DNA of 64,000 bases from Luteimonas aquatica (GTDB lineage: Bacteria; Pseudomonadota; Gammaproteobacteria; Xanthomonadales; Xanthomonadaceae), in the NCBI RefSeq assembly GCF_022662575.1, contig NZ_JALBFU010000001.1:816381-880380 (forward strand), read 5' to 3'. This document shows positions 18,371 through 26,581 of the stretch, piece after piece. The notes beneath the pieces were generated by a model. It was not told where the DNA came from. It made no database searches and worked only from the letters and a program-made list of their open reading frames with translations. How positions within the stretch are numbered: position 1 is the stretch's first letter; every line of letters starts with the position of its first letter. Made by a program: the position numbers and the translations under genes.

Positions 18371-19147
18371 ATGCGCCAGACCCGCATCGATTCCTACGAA
18401 GACATCCCGCGCGACGTCCTCGCCACGGGCAACGAGTACCCGCCGCACTTCGTGTTGCCGGCGCATTCGCACAAGCGCGGGCAACTGCTCTACGCCTCGG
18501 CCGGCGTGGTCACCGCCATCACCGACGAGGGCAGCTGGGTGGTGCCGCCGCGGCGCGCGCTGTGGATCCCGCCCGGCATCGCCCACGAGGTGCGCATGAG
18601 CGGCAAGGTGTCCACGCGCAGCGCCTACGTGCGCGCCGACGCCGCGCGGGCCGCCGGACTGCCGGCGCGCTGCCGCGTCATCGCCGTCTCGGCCCTGCTC
18701 CATGCGCTGCTGCTGGAGGCGGTCGACCTGCCGACCGAGTACGCGCTGGACGGGCGCGACGGACGGGTGATGGCGCTGCTGCTCGACGAGATCGCGGCGA
18801 TGCCGGCACTGGCGCTCAACACGCCGCTGCCGCGCGATCCGCGCCTGGCGCGCCTGTGCCGCGCGCTGATGGAGGCGCCGGCACTGGAGATCGATATCGA
18901 CATGATGGCGCACAAGGCCGGCATGAGCCGGCGCAGCTTCACGCGCCTGTTCCGCCAGCAGACCGGCATGAGCTTCGCGCTCTGGCGCCAGCAGGCCTGC
19001 CTGCTCGCGGCGCTGACGCGGCTGGGCCTGGGCGACTCGATCACCCAGGTCGCCGCCGACCTCGGCTACAGCGGCGCCAGCGCCTTCACCGCCGCCTTCC
19101 GCCGCGCCCTGGGCGCCTCGCCCAGCCGCTACCTGCACGGCGCCTGA
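18371..19147 (+). CDS. AraC-family transcriptional regulator
   Basis: A 258-aa regulator with an N-terminal cupin (HFVLPAHSHKRGQLLYASAGVVTAITDEGSWVVPPRRALWIPPGIAHEV, about residues 26-75) that would bind a small ligand, and a C-terminal double helix-turn-helix (MAHKAGMSRRSFTRLFRQQTGMSFALWRQQ and ITQVAADLGYSGASAFTAAFRRALGASPSRY, about 180-258). The domain order and the YxSASAFxxAFRR consensus fit the group of AraC proteins that sit next to MFS exporters. No clear SD before ATG 18371; the hairpin at 18343-18359 may affect initiation. Confidence 0.88.
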   Translation: MRQTRIDSYEDIPRDVLATGNEYPPHFVLPAHSHKRGQLLYASAGVVTAITDEGSWVVPPRRALWIPPGIAHEVRMSGKVSTRSAYVRADAARAAGLPARCRVIAVSALLHALLLEAVDLPTEYALDGRDGRVMALLLDEIAAMPALALNTPLPRDPRLARLCRALMEAPALEIDIDMMAHKAGMSRRSFTRLFRQQTGMSFALWRQQACLLAALTRLGLGDSITQVAADLGYSGASAFTAAFRRALGASPSRYLHGA

Positions 19148-19254
19148 GAACGCCGCGCCGGACCGCCGGCGTTGCGGCAAGCGACGCGGCACTCGCCCTT
19201 TCCGGACATTGTCTTCGGCGCCGCCGGCATCGCCGGACCAGGCCGTCCGCCCCT

Positions 19255-19284
19255 TGCGCCGGCGCCCGCGCAAAGGGATAGACT
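19255..19284 (+). promoter_or_regulatory. Candidate promoter of the transglutaminase-TPR gene
   Basis: TTGCGC (19255-19260) and TAGACT (19279-19284) are 18 nt apart, and a start near 19291 leaves a 33-nt leader with a GGAGG-type SD (19311-19316). Confidence 0.4.
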
Positions 19285-19323
19285 CGGCACGGCGACATCG
19301 CCTCCACCGACGGAGGATTTCCC

Positions 19324-20523
19324 ATGATTTCCCGCATCGCCCCGGCCCTGCTGGCCGCCGCCGCATTGGGATGCTGTCTTGGCGCGCACGCCGCGACCGC
19401 CGCGTCCACCGGCGTCGGCCCGTTCTCGCAGACCCGCCCGCTTGCCGCGCCCACCGAGGCGCTGGCCATGCCGGCCAACGCGGCGCAGGCCGACGCCTTG
19501 CCCAGCCCGCAGCAGATCATGGCGGTGCCGCCGGAACTGCTGGCGCAATTGCACGAGAACGTGACCAGCAAGAGCTATTCGCGCGAGAAGCGCATGAAGC
19601 TGCTGGTCGAGTTCGTCTTCAGCAAGCGCGGGATGGGACTCGAGTACGACGCCTCGGTCACGCGCACCGTCGCCGAGACCTTCCGCGACCGCAAGGGCAA
19701 TTGCCTGTCCTTCACCCTGCTGTTCGTGGCGCTGGCGCGCGAGGCCGGCATCACCGCCTACGTGCAGGAAGTGGGCCAGGCGCTGTCCTGGTACCAGGAG
19801 AACAACACGCTCTACAACGCCGGCCACGTCAACGTCGGCATCGAGTTCGGCACCGACAAGGGCACCATCGACCTGGACCGCAATATCCTGATCTCGCGCG
19901 GCGGCCCCAAGCGCATTTCCGACAAGCGCGCGCTGTCGCACTTCTACAACAACCGCGGTTCCGAACTCATGGAGGACGGGCGGATCGCCGACGCCAAGGC
20001 GCACCTGGACACCGCCCTCGCCTACGACCCGGGCTTCTCCCCTGCCTGGAACAACCTCGGCGTGCTGCGCGCGCGCGACGGCCAGCGTGCGCTGGCCGAA
20101 CGCGACTACCTGGCGGCGCTGCGCCGCGACACCTCCTATGCGCCGGCGCTGTCGAACCTGGTCAACTTGTACCGCGCCGCCGGCGACCAGGCCAGGACCG
20201 ACCAATACATGCGCAAGCTGCAGCGGGCGCAGTACGGCGACCCGTTCTACCAGTTCCTGCAGGCCGACCAGGCCGAGAGGAACGGCGACTACGCGCTCGC
20301 CGCCACGCACTACCGCCGCGCCATCCGCCTCTACGACAAGGTGCATCAGTTCCACTTCGGACTGGCGCGCGTGTCCTTCCTCACCGGCGACACGCAGCGC
20401 GCGCAACGCGAGCTCGGCCGCGCGCTGGCACTCAGCAGCGAGGATGCGATCCTGCGCAACCGCTACCAGGCCAAGCTGGACAGCCTGCGGCGCTGGTCCA
20501 AGGCCGCCGCGCTAGCGCACTGA
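19324..20523 (+). CDS. Exported transglutaminase-like protein with TPR repeats
   Basis: A 399-aa protein with a signal peptide (about residues 1-23, cleavage near AHA-AT). Residues 85-195 resemble a transglutaminase/protease-like fold with the Cys motif GNCLSFTLLFVALAREAGI and a downstream HVNVGIEF that supplies the His; these proteins cleave or crosslink peptide bonds, or have lost activity. From about 205 onward several tetratricopeptide repeats follow (SHFYNNRGSELMEDGRIADAKAHLDTALAYDPGFSPAWNNLGVL and three more), which mediate protein contacts. SD GGAGG is well placed. Convergent with, and overlapping by 12 bp, the next gene. Confidence 0.85.
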   Translation: MISRIAPALLAAAALGCCLGAHAATAASTGVGPFSQTRPLAAPTEALAMPANAAQADALPSPQQIMAVPPELLAQLHENVTSKSYSREKRMKLLVEFVFSKRGMGLEYDASVTRTVAETFRDRKGNCLSFTLLFVALAREAGITAYVQEVGQALSWYQENNTLYNAGHVNVGIEFGTDKGTIDLDRNILISRGGPKRISDKRALSHFYNNRGSELMEDGRIADAKAHLDTALAYDPGFSPAWNNLGVLRARDGQRALAERDYLAALRRDTSYAPALSNLVNLYRAAGDQARTDQYMRKLQRAQYGDPFYQFLQADQAERNGDYALAATHYRRAIRLYDKVHQFHFGLARVSFLTGDTQRAQRELGRALALSSEDAILRNRYQAKLDSLRRWSKAAALAH

Positions 20524-21960
20524 CGCGACGCAGGCCAACGGGCCCGCATTCGCCGGCGCGCCCTCGCGCCGCGGCGCCTCGCGCAGCCGCGTGACCGCGT
20601 GGTCCACGGCCAGGCGCAGCATGGTCGGCGCGATGTAGCCGCGGTGCATGCGGTCGATCGCCGCCATGTACAGGCGCCCGAACAGGTTGCGGGTACGCAC
20701 GCGCGTGCCCATCGTGCACAGCAGGCGCCCGTCCGCCACGCGCTCCACGCCGACGCAGGTACGGAACACCAGGTGCTTGTCGTCCGCGCCCAGGATCACC
20801 TGTGCGCGCATGTCGCCCTCCACCCGCTGCGCCAGCACCGGGTGGCGGCCGGCGAAGCGGTTGCGCGATTCGGTGGCGAGCAGCGAGGACGCCGGGCAGC
20901 CCAGCGGCGAGGTGCGCAATCCGAGCGGACGCACCAGGACATTGCGGAACGCCATCAGCTGCGACACGCCCAGCGGCCGGTTTTCCAGGAATCCCTCCAG
21001 CACCGCGGCCAGGACGGTCGCGGCCGGCATGCCGGCCAGTTCGTCCGCGGCGATGGCCAGCGCGAACGTGTCTTCCTGGGTGTGCTTGCCGTCCAGCTGT
21101 TCGTACAGCATCGAGCCTGCCGGCGGCGCGGCCAGCGCTTCCGCCAGCCGCCCGCCGCCGTTGTCGGCGAGGAAGCCGCTGGGCCCGCGCCAGCGGCTCC
21201 AGGCGCCGCGCGCGCGGCCCAGCACGCCGCGCGTGCGCGCGCACAGCCGCGCCAGCGGCGAGGCCGGCGCGGCGTCGAGCGAGAGCGCATGGGTCGGCAC
21301 GCGCAAGGCGTCGAAGCTCCCGTCGCGCAGCAAGTCGAGCACCGCCTGCGGCAGTACTTCGGTCAGGGCCGGGATGTCGGCGCGGTTGTCGATCACCTGC
21401 TGGCGCAGCGCCGGGGCCAGGTCGCCGCCGAGTTCGTTGGTATGGCAGGACAGCGCGAACATCGCCGGATGCGCCGAGCGCGCGCGCAGCGGCAGGAACT
21501 GGTGCCAGGTGCCGCCGCCGAAGCGCACGGTGAACAGGCAGTCCGGCGGGATCTCGACATGGTGCAGCGCCGCGACGAAGCGGCGCGGGTCGCTGGCGAT
21601 CTCCTCCGACGAGGCGGTCGAGAAGCGCAACTGCGTCCCGGCGCTGCCGGAGATCGCGGTGAACACGCGATGGCCGGCATGGCGGTGGAAGGGATGGCCG
21701 TTGACGCCCACCGTGAAGGAGTACAGCGAGGTCGCGTCGCCGTTGTCGAGGTCGACGCCGCCCAGGCGCGCCGAGGGCTCGTCGAGCTCGTCGATGAAGG
21801 CCTCGTGCCCGCGCTGGCGCGCCGACGCGTCCTCGATCAGCTGGTCGCCGCCGCCGTGACCCAGCTGCGCGATCAGCGAAACCTCGATCGGCAGGCCGCC
21901 GGCCCGCGGGCGGATGCGCACGCTGGGAAACGTGCGGATGGCTTTGGTGGTCGTCAACAT
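20512..21960 (-). CDS. Two-domain protein: cupin-like N-terminus, DUF2867/SRPBCC-like C-terminus
   Basis: A 482-aa protein not matching a single known family. Residues about 65-175 look like a cupin barrel: NGHPFHRHAGHRVFTAISG carries three His suited to metal binding, and CLFTVRFGGGTWHQFLPL the closing His. The C-terminal part (about 315-465; PLGLRTSPLG, ADDKHLVFRTCVGVERVADGRLLCTMGTRVRTRNLFGRLYMAAIDRMHR) resembles DUF2867, a START-like fold. The middle is Ala/Arg-rich with no assignment. No signal peptide. ATG 21960 has a strong SD (GGAGGGG). Function unknown; the DUF2867 match is from memory. Confidence 0.65.
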   Translation of the reverse strand: MLTTTKAIRTFPSVRIRPRAGGLPIEVSLIAQLGHGGGDQLIEDASARQRGHEAFIDELDEPSARLGGVDLDNGDATSLYSFTVGVNGHPFHRHAGHRVFTAISGSAGTQLRFSTASSEEIASDPRRFVAALHHVEIPPDCLFTVRFGGGTWHQFLPLRARSAHPAMFALSCHTNELGGDLAPALRQQVIDNRADIPALTEVLPQAVLDLLRDGSFDALRVPTHALSLDAAPASPLARLCARTRGVLGRARGAWSRWRGPSGFLADNGGGRLAEALAAPPAGSMLYEQLDGKHTQEDTFALAIAADELAGMPAATVLAAVLEGFLENRPLGVSQLMAFRNVLVRPLGLRTSPLGCPASSLLATESRNRFAGRHPVLAQRVEGDMRAQVILGADDKHLVFRTCVGVERVADGRLLCTMGTRVRTRNLFGRLYMAAIDRMHRGYIAPTMLRLAVDHAVTRLREAPRREGAPANAGPLACVASVR

Positions 21961-22033
21961 CTGTCCCCTCCTTCCTTGCCCGGCCGAGCGGTGCGCCGGT
22001 CTGCTTTGCCCGGACCGCGATGTTTCCGCGCGA

Positions 22034-22354
22034 TCAATCCGCCGGTTGCGCCTTGCCGCGTGCCCGCGCCCGGCTCTCGCGCTTGAGCGGCCTGGCGACC
22101 GGACACACTTCCGCCGCCCAGGCGAACAAGGTGTTGGTCAGCCGTTCTGGCACGAGGCGGAAATAGACGAACTGGCCGCGCTTCTCGCGCGACACCAGAC
22201 CCGCTTCCTCGAGGATGCGCAGGTGCCCGGAGAGCGCCGGCTTGCTGAAGTCGAAGCGGGCGCCGATCTCGCCGGCGGTCAGCTCGCCCTCGTTGAGATA
22301 GGCCAGGATCTTGCGACGGGCGGTGGAAGCCAGGGCTTCGAAGACGCGTTCCAT
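22034..22354 (-). CDS. ArsR-family transcriptional regulator
   Basis: A 106-aa winged-helix repressor: MERVFEALASTARRKILAYLNEGELTAGEIGARFDFSKPALSGHLRILEEAGLVSREKRGQFVYFRL covers the full ArsR domain. No metal-binding Cys pair in helix 5; the one Cys (EVCPVARP) is near the C-terminus, so a non-metal signal is likely. This group resembles SdpR/YvbA-like autorepressors. Its own AT-rich operator and consensus promoter lie directly upstream. Divergent from a VOC protein gene, 220 nt away; whether it controls that gene is open. Confidence 0.88.
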   Translation of the reverse strand: MERVFEALASTARRKILAYLNEGELTAGEIGARFDFSKPALSGHLRILEEAGLVSREKRGQFVYFRLVPERLTNTLFAWAAEVCPVARPLKRESRARARGKAQPAD

Positions 22355-22364
22355 GGCAGTTCTT

Positions 22365-22386
22365 TAATTAAGAAATTACTTAATTA
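22365..22386 (-). promoter_or_regulatory. AT-rich operator of the ArsR gene
   Basis: TAATTAAG (22365-22372) and CTTAATTA (22379-22386) form a perfect 8-bp inverted repeat with a 6-nt spacer, 11 nt upstream of the start codon; a smaller repeat TTCTT/AAGAA (22360-22364, 22370-22374) overlaps it. The stretch is almost free of G and C in a GC-rich chromosome. Confidence 0.75.
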
Positions 22387-22413
22387 TTTATCTCATGAAG
22401 CGACGCCTGTCAA
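22385..22413 (-). promoter_or_regulatory. Promoter of the ArsR gene
   Basis: On the minus strand TTGACA (22413-22408) and TAAATA (22390-22385) are 17 nt apart. The -35 box is perfect, the -10 weak. The operator at 22365-22386 covers the -10 edge and the predicted start, which would allow autorepression. Confidence 0.6.
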
Positions 22414-22574
22414 CCGGAACGTGCGATGGCGCGCGATTGGCCTGAACTGTTCAGTATTTGACCGCCCTGCTGTCGATCCCGCCCGATCCCATTCGTCGGG
22501 ATACCAGGAGTGCGGCATCGGACCCCGCCGGGTCCGGTTCCCGCTCCATTTCCATCCCAAACCGGAGCATCCCG

Positions 22575-23069
22575 ATGGCCATCGCACAACGCATCTCCCC
22601 CTTCCTGTGGTTCGACGGCCAGGCCGAGGAAGCCGTCGCCTACTACGTCGAAACCTTCGACAACGCCAGGATCCTCACCACCACGCGCTACAACGAGGAA
22701 GGCGCCCGCGCGTCCGGCCAGCCGGAAGGCTCGGTGATGGTCGTGGCCTTCGAGCTCGACGGCCAGCGCTTCAGCGCCATCAACGGCGGCCCCCACTTCA
22801 AATTCAACGAAGCGGTGTCGTTCGTGGTGAACTGCGAGACGCAGGCCGAAGTGGACCGCTACTGGGACCGCCTGTCCGCAGGCGGCGACGAACGCGCGCA
22901 ACAATGCGGCTGGCTCAAGGACAGGTTCGGCCTGTCGTGGCAGATCGTGCCCAGGCAGGTGGGCGAGCTGCTCAGCGATCCCGATGTGGAAAAGGGACGA
23001 CGCGCCATGGCCGCGATCCTGCGGATGAAGAAGATCGATATCGCCGCGCTCGAGCGGGCGGCGGGATGA
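22575..23069 (+). CDS. VOC-family protein (PhnB / 3-demethylubiquinone methyltransferase-like)
   Basis: A 164-aa protein of the glyoxalase/bleomycin-resistance fold: RISPFLWFDGQAEEAVAYYVETFDNARI at the start and GSVMVVAFELDGQRFSAINGGPHFKFNEAVSFVVNC in the middle, then DRFGLSWQIVPRQVGELLSDPDVEKGRRAMAAILRMKKIDIAALERA, the typical end of the PhnB-like group. Despite the family's name it is not a methyltransferase; members are metal-binding proteins of unknown activity. GGAG (22563-22566) is 8 nt before ATG 22575. Expressed away from the ArsR gene. Confidence 0.88.
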   Translation: MAIAQRISPFLWFDGQAEEAVAYYVETFDNARILTTTRYNEEGARASGQPEGSVMVVAFELDGQRFSAINGGPHFKFNEAVSFVVNCETQAEVDRYWDRLSAGGDERAQQCGWLKDRFGLSWQIVPRQVGELLSDPDVEKGRRAMAAILRMKKIDIAALERAAG

Positions 23070-23114
23070 GCCGCCACGCGCGGGAAGCATGCCCCGCGCG
23101 ACGCTCCGGGCGTC

Positions 23115-23381
23115 TCAACGCAGCTGGCTGTCCTTGCTGCCGCGCCGGTTGTAGCCGCCTTGCGCGGCCTGTTCCTGGTCGCGCACTTCCTGGCAGGCAA
23201 TACACAGGCGCACGCCGGGCATGGCCTGGCGCCGCGCCTCGGGGATCTCGGCGTCGCATTCCTCGCAATGGCGCAGCCCAGGCCCTTGCGGCAGCTGGCT
23301 GCGCGCGCGCTTGATCGCGTCCTTCACGGTCGCGTCGATCTGGTCCTGCACGGCGCCGTCGCCGGCCCAGCCGGTGGCCAT
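23115..23381 (-). CDS. DksA/TraR-family C4 zinc-finger protein
   Basis: An 88-aa protein of the short YbiI-like group. The zinc finger is CEECDAEIPEARRQAMPGVRLCIACQ (four Cys in pairs, about residues 39-64). The N-terminal helix (QDQIDATVKDAIKRARSQLPQG) is far shorter than the coiled coil of DksA, so it may not reach the RNA polymerase active site. Likely acts on transcription or as a small nucleic-acid-binding protein. GGGAG is 6 nt before ATG 23381. Confidence 0.88.
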   Translation of the reverse strand: MATGWAGDGAVQDQIDATVKDAIKRARSQLPQGPGLRHCEECDAEIPEARRQAMPGVRLCIACQEVRDQEQAAQGGYNRRGSKDSQLR

Positions 23382-23436
23382 GGGAACTCCCGAAAACTGT
23401 TGGAACGGAAATCGAGCATAGCGCCGACGGCATGAA

Positions 23437-23484
23437 CCCGGGCTCAGCCCGGGACATGGCGCGCTCGATGCGCTACGGCGCCAT
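23437..23484. repeat. Two adjacent hairpins between the zinc-finger and beta-helix genes
   Basis: CCCGGGC/GCCCGGG (23437-23443, 23447-23453; 3-nt loop) is followed by ATGGCGC/GCGCCAT (23456-23462, 23478-23484). They lie in the 260-nt gap downstream of the beta-helix gene. No T tract is present. They may protect the 3' end of the mRNA. Confidence 0.45.
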
Positions 23485-23641
23485 TCCAGGCTGCTCGCGC
23501 GGGACTCCCGCCACCCTGGCTCTACTACGTCTCGATGGCGTTCCGTTCCCTGAGCGCTCCGGCCGCTCGCGCCCTTCCTCGCCATGCCCGCCGCCGCCAG
23601 CACCGGACGGCGATCCGGTGCGGCGGCCGCTTGCCGGCGCC

Positions 23642-25732
23642 CTACTCCTGCGCCGACTCGATGGTCAGGTCGTCGAGGAAGAACCAGGCGCCCGCGCTTC
23701 CCGAGCCGACCAGGGTGATCAGCACGGTGCTGGTGCCAGCCGGCGCCTGCGCCGGGGCGCTGACCTGCTGCCAGCTCGTACTCAGGTTCTCCACCGCAAT
23801 CACGTCGGTGCTCAATACGTGGCCGCTCTCGTCGCGCCACTCCAGCGCCAGTTTCGGGGTGCCGGGCGCACCGCCGCCGCCCTTGGCCCAGAAGCTGACC
23901 GCCATCGCGCCGGGACCGGCGACGTAGCCCGGATAGTTGGCCACTTCCGCGCCCCAGTAGCTGTCGGTGATGTCCACGCGCAGGCTGTAGCTGCCGCCGT
24001 GCGCCTGCTCGCTGCTGCGGCTGAGGTTGGCGTTGTACCAGCTGTTCCACAGCCCCTGCGATCCTTCCAGGGTCGCGGTGTCGGCATCGACGATGTTGCC
24101 CGTCGGACCCGGCCCGCCGACCTGGTCGCTGGTGCTGCCGGCGTCCTGCAGGTATGGCGCCGCCTGCCAGGCGGCGAAGCTGATCCGCTCGCCCCAGCGC
24201 TTGGCGAACTGCCAGGGACCGTAGTAGTGGTTGTTGGCGAACTTGTTGTTGGCGTTGAACATCACCTGGTCCTGCACGCCGCTCACCGTGTACGGCGACC
24301 AGGGCAGGTTGTCGGCGCCGGTGGCGATCAGCGCCTGCACGCCGCAATACTCGGACGTACCGCAGGGAACGGCGTCCGGGTCGAAGTAGAACTCGTTGCC
24401 GGTGACCTCGATGTTGCGCGAATGCCAGCGGCAATCGGTGAAATACGGCTCGCTGGCCACCTGCGTGTAGCAGGGATGGGTGGCGTTGATCGGATCGAGG
24501 TAGTCGTAGTCGTACGGCCCGGGAATCTGGTTCGGGCTCACGAACGGCGTGCAGTAGCTCTTGCTGGTGTTGCCGTTGGAGTTGCAGAAGCGGTTGGCGT
24601 TCTCGTAGATCGCCACGCCCGAGAAGTTATCCTCGAAGTAGTTGTCGTAGATGCGGATCTTCGCCGCGCCGGACACGCTGCTGGCCAGGCGCGCGTCGCC
24701 GCCGGACTCGGACAGGTAGATCGCCGGCGCCGGCGAGCCGTGGTTGTTCTGTCCCTTCATCCAGGCGTTGTTGATGAAGGTGTTGCCGCGGATGGTGGCG
24801 TTGTAGCTGATCTCGTACCAGATGCCCTCATCGTGGTTGTCGGCGATGTAGTTGCCTTCGAAGAGGAAGTCGATGTTGTTGGTGTCCGCCCACAGGGCGA
24901 CGCTCTTGTTGTCGTGCACCCAGTTGTTGGTGACGCGCGCGCCCTTCACGTCCCAGAACTTGCCGCCGCCGGTGCAGCCGCAGCCGGGCTCGTGGGCCTC
25001 CCAGTCGTCGGTGTTGTTGCCGGCGATCTCGTTGTGGTCCAGCACGATGTTCTTGATCGCCGAATCGCCCTCCACCGGCGGCTTGAACATGCTGAAGCCG
25101 TACTGGCCGTTGTCCTTGAGGCAGTTGTAGCGCACCACGTTGTCGCTGCCGAGGAAAACGCCGGCGCCGTCGTTGCCGGTGATGGTGTTGTACTCGACCA
25201 GCCAGCCGTCGCCGGCGTCGTGGTTGACCACGCCTTCGTTGTTGTTGTCCAGGCCGCGGCCGAAGTTGCGGATGGTGAGGTAGCGGATCTTGACGTTCTT
25301 GGCGGTACCGGTGAACGCGTACAGGTTCAGGTTACGCCCGTCGATGATCGCCCCCGGGGCGCCGACGTAGGTGGTGTTCTCGCGCGTGATGATCTGGCCG
25401 TAGATGTCATCGCCGAGCGTATGCACGCCGGGCGCGAACCAGAGCACGGCGCCGGGCCGGTTGAAATCGAAGCCGCTGTTGTCGCCGGCGGGCACGGTGA
25501 TCGCGCCTTCCGGCGGCGTCTGCGGCCCGGCCAGCAGCGCGGTGTCGCCGCAAATGCGCGCCGGCGGCTCCGCCGGCCACTGCAGGCTGGCGTCGACCTG
25601 CCGCGCGCCGGCCTGCTGGCGCGTGGCGGCCATGGGCGTGGCCAGCCCGGAGACGAGGATGACGGCGGATACGGCAAGAACCCTGGCCGCCTTTCCCGGA
25701 ACGGAAAGCGGCTTGCGCTGTTGGATGGTCAC
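23642..25732 (-). CDS. Secreted right-handed parallel beta-helix protein with C-terminal carbohydrate-binding-like domain
   Basis: A 696-aa exported protein. The most likely start is GTG 25732 (AGGGG about 8 nt upstream), giving a signal peptide with core ARVLAVSAVILVSGLA. Residues about 70-520 consist of beta-helix coils rich in Asn/Asp/Gly (YNTITGNDGAGVFLGSDN, LDHNEIAGNNTDDWE, NTFINNAW), as in pectate lyases, alginate epimerases and related polysaccharide enzymes; several Cys pairs (PGCGCTGG) suggest disulfides. The last about 150 residues (YSLRVDITDSYWGAEVANYPGYVAGPGAMAVSFWAKG, AWFFLDDLTIES) look like a galactose-binding-type CBM. Substrate and catalytic residues cannot be named. Confidence 0.8.
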   Translation of the reverse strand: MTIQQRKPLSVPGKAARVLAVSAVILVSGLATPMAATRQQAGARQVDASLQWPAEPPARICGDTALLAGPQTPPEGAITVPAGDNSGFDFNRPGAVLWFAPGVHTLGDDIYGQIITRENTTYVGAPGAIIDGRNLNLYAFTGTAKNVKIRYLTIRNFGRGLDNNNEGVVNHDAGDGWLVEYNTITGNDGAGVFLGSDNVVRYNCLKDNGQYGFSMFKPPVEGDSAIKNIVLDHNEIAGNNTDDWEAHEPGCGCTGGGKFWDVKGARVTNNWVHDNKSVALWADTNNIDFLFEGNYIADNHDEGIWYEISYNATIRGNTFINNAWMKGQNNHGSPAPAIYLSESGGDARLASSVSGAAKIRIYDNYFEDNFSGVAIYENANRFCNSNGNTSKSYCTPFVSPNQIPGPYDYDYLDPINATHPCYTQVASEPYFTDCRWHSRNIEVTGNEFYFDPDAVPCGTSEYCGVQALIATGADNLPWSPYTVSGVQDQVMFNANNKFANNHYYGPWQFAKRWGERISFAAWQAAPYLQDAGSTSDQVGGPGPTGNIVDADTATLEGSQGLWNSWYNANLSRSSEQAHGGSYSLRVDITDSYWGAEVANYPGYVAGPGAMAVSFWAKGGGGAPGTPKLALEWRDESGHVLSTDVIAVENLSTSWQQVSAPAQAPAGTSTVLITLVGSGSAGAWFFLDDLTIESAQE

Positions 25733-25951
25733 TCTGGATTTCCCCTGGTCGAACGATCGGATGAGGCCGCGATTGGTGTTCCCCGCGACGGCGACACTTT
25801 GCAATAAATGCCGTTCGCCGAACCTGCGACTGCGTCACCATTCGGCCCGCGCGAAGCGTGACCGCGCGCCGGAGTTCCGGCATGCGTCGCTCGACGGTTC
25901 GCACGCATGCGATTCGATGCAACGCAGCAAACAGCGGAGGCGACGCGCATT

Positions 25952-25969
25952 CATGCGAAAGTTCGCATG
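25952..25969. repeat. Palindrome CATGCGAA/TTCGCATG
   Basis: Perfect 8-bp arms (25952-25959 and 25962-25969) with a 2-nt spacer lie in the 261-nt gap between the GNAT gene and the beta-helix gene, both on the minus strand. It could be a 3' hairpin of the GNAT transcript or an operator for the beta-helix gene 220 nt downstream. Nothing else stands out in this gap. Confidence 0.45.
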
Positions 25970-25993
25970 TGCCCTTCGAACGGCACTTGACGA

Positions 25994-26419
25994 TCAGGTC
26001 TCGCGCTTGTACCAGAACGCATCCGGCAAACGCGCCATCCCCGCCCGCTCGTAGAAGCCCACGGCCTCGGGCACCGAAGCCAGGATCAGGCTCACGCGCG
26101 GCCCCAGCTGCCGGCGCGCCTCGTCCAGCAATCCCCTGCCGATGCCGAGTTTCTGCGCCGCGGCGGAGACCGCGAGCTCGGAGAGATAGCAGCACCAGGC
26201 GAAATCGGTGACGCAGCGCGCCACGCCGGCCAGCACGCCGTCCGGCCGTTGCAGCCGCGCGGTAAGGATCAGGTTGGAGGCCGCCAGCATGGCGCGCAGG
26301 CGCGGCGCGTCGTCGACCGGCCGGATCGCCGCCAGGCCGGACTCGACCAGGACGCGCCGGAATTCGTCCGTCGCCAGCGTCGTCTCGCGCGCGTAGAACA
26401 CTTGCGTGGCTTCGGGCAT
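25994..26419 (-). CDS. GNAT-family N-acetyltransferase
   Basis: A 141-aa acetyltransferase. The acetyl-CoA-binding motif is visible as LSELAVSAAAQKLGIGRGLLDEARRQLG (Q/RxxGxG/A type: QKLGIG), followed by VSLILASVPEAVGFYERAGM, the standard beta5-alpha4 segment. The start ATG 26419 is preceded by AGGAG at 8-nt spacing; a GTG at 26428 is possible. Divergent from a GST gene, 162 nt away. The substrate is not predictable. Confidence 0.88.
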   Translation of the reverse strand: MPEATQVFYARETTLATDEFRRVLVESGLAAIRPVDDAPRLRAMLAASNLILTARLQRPDGVLAGVARCVTDFAWCCYLSELAVSAAAQKLGIGRGLLDEARRQLGPRVSLILASVPEAVGFYERAGMARLPDAFWYKRET

Positions 26420-26581
26420 GGCCGGCACTCCTGGACGCTATCGCGCAAGGGTAACCGCAGCCCGCCCCGTCCGGCAGTGACCGGGATGGCCGCCGACATC
26501 GGAAAAGTGCCCTGCCAATGTCGATTTTCCGCCCCCCGGTTCGTCGCCCGGCAAAGCCCCCTTTCCACCCCTGGAGCCGCC

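Noticed and set aside
18112-19281. A 389-aa frame overlapping the AraC gene in another frame.
   Set aside because: Arg/Ala/Pro-rich translation without motifs, whereas the AraC frame has a full cupin and HTH.
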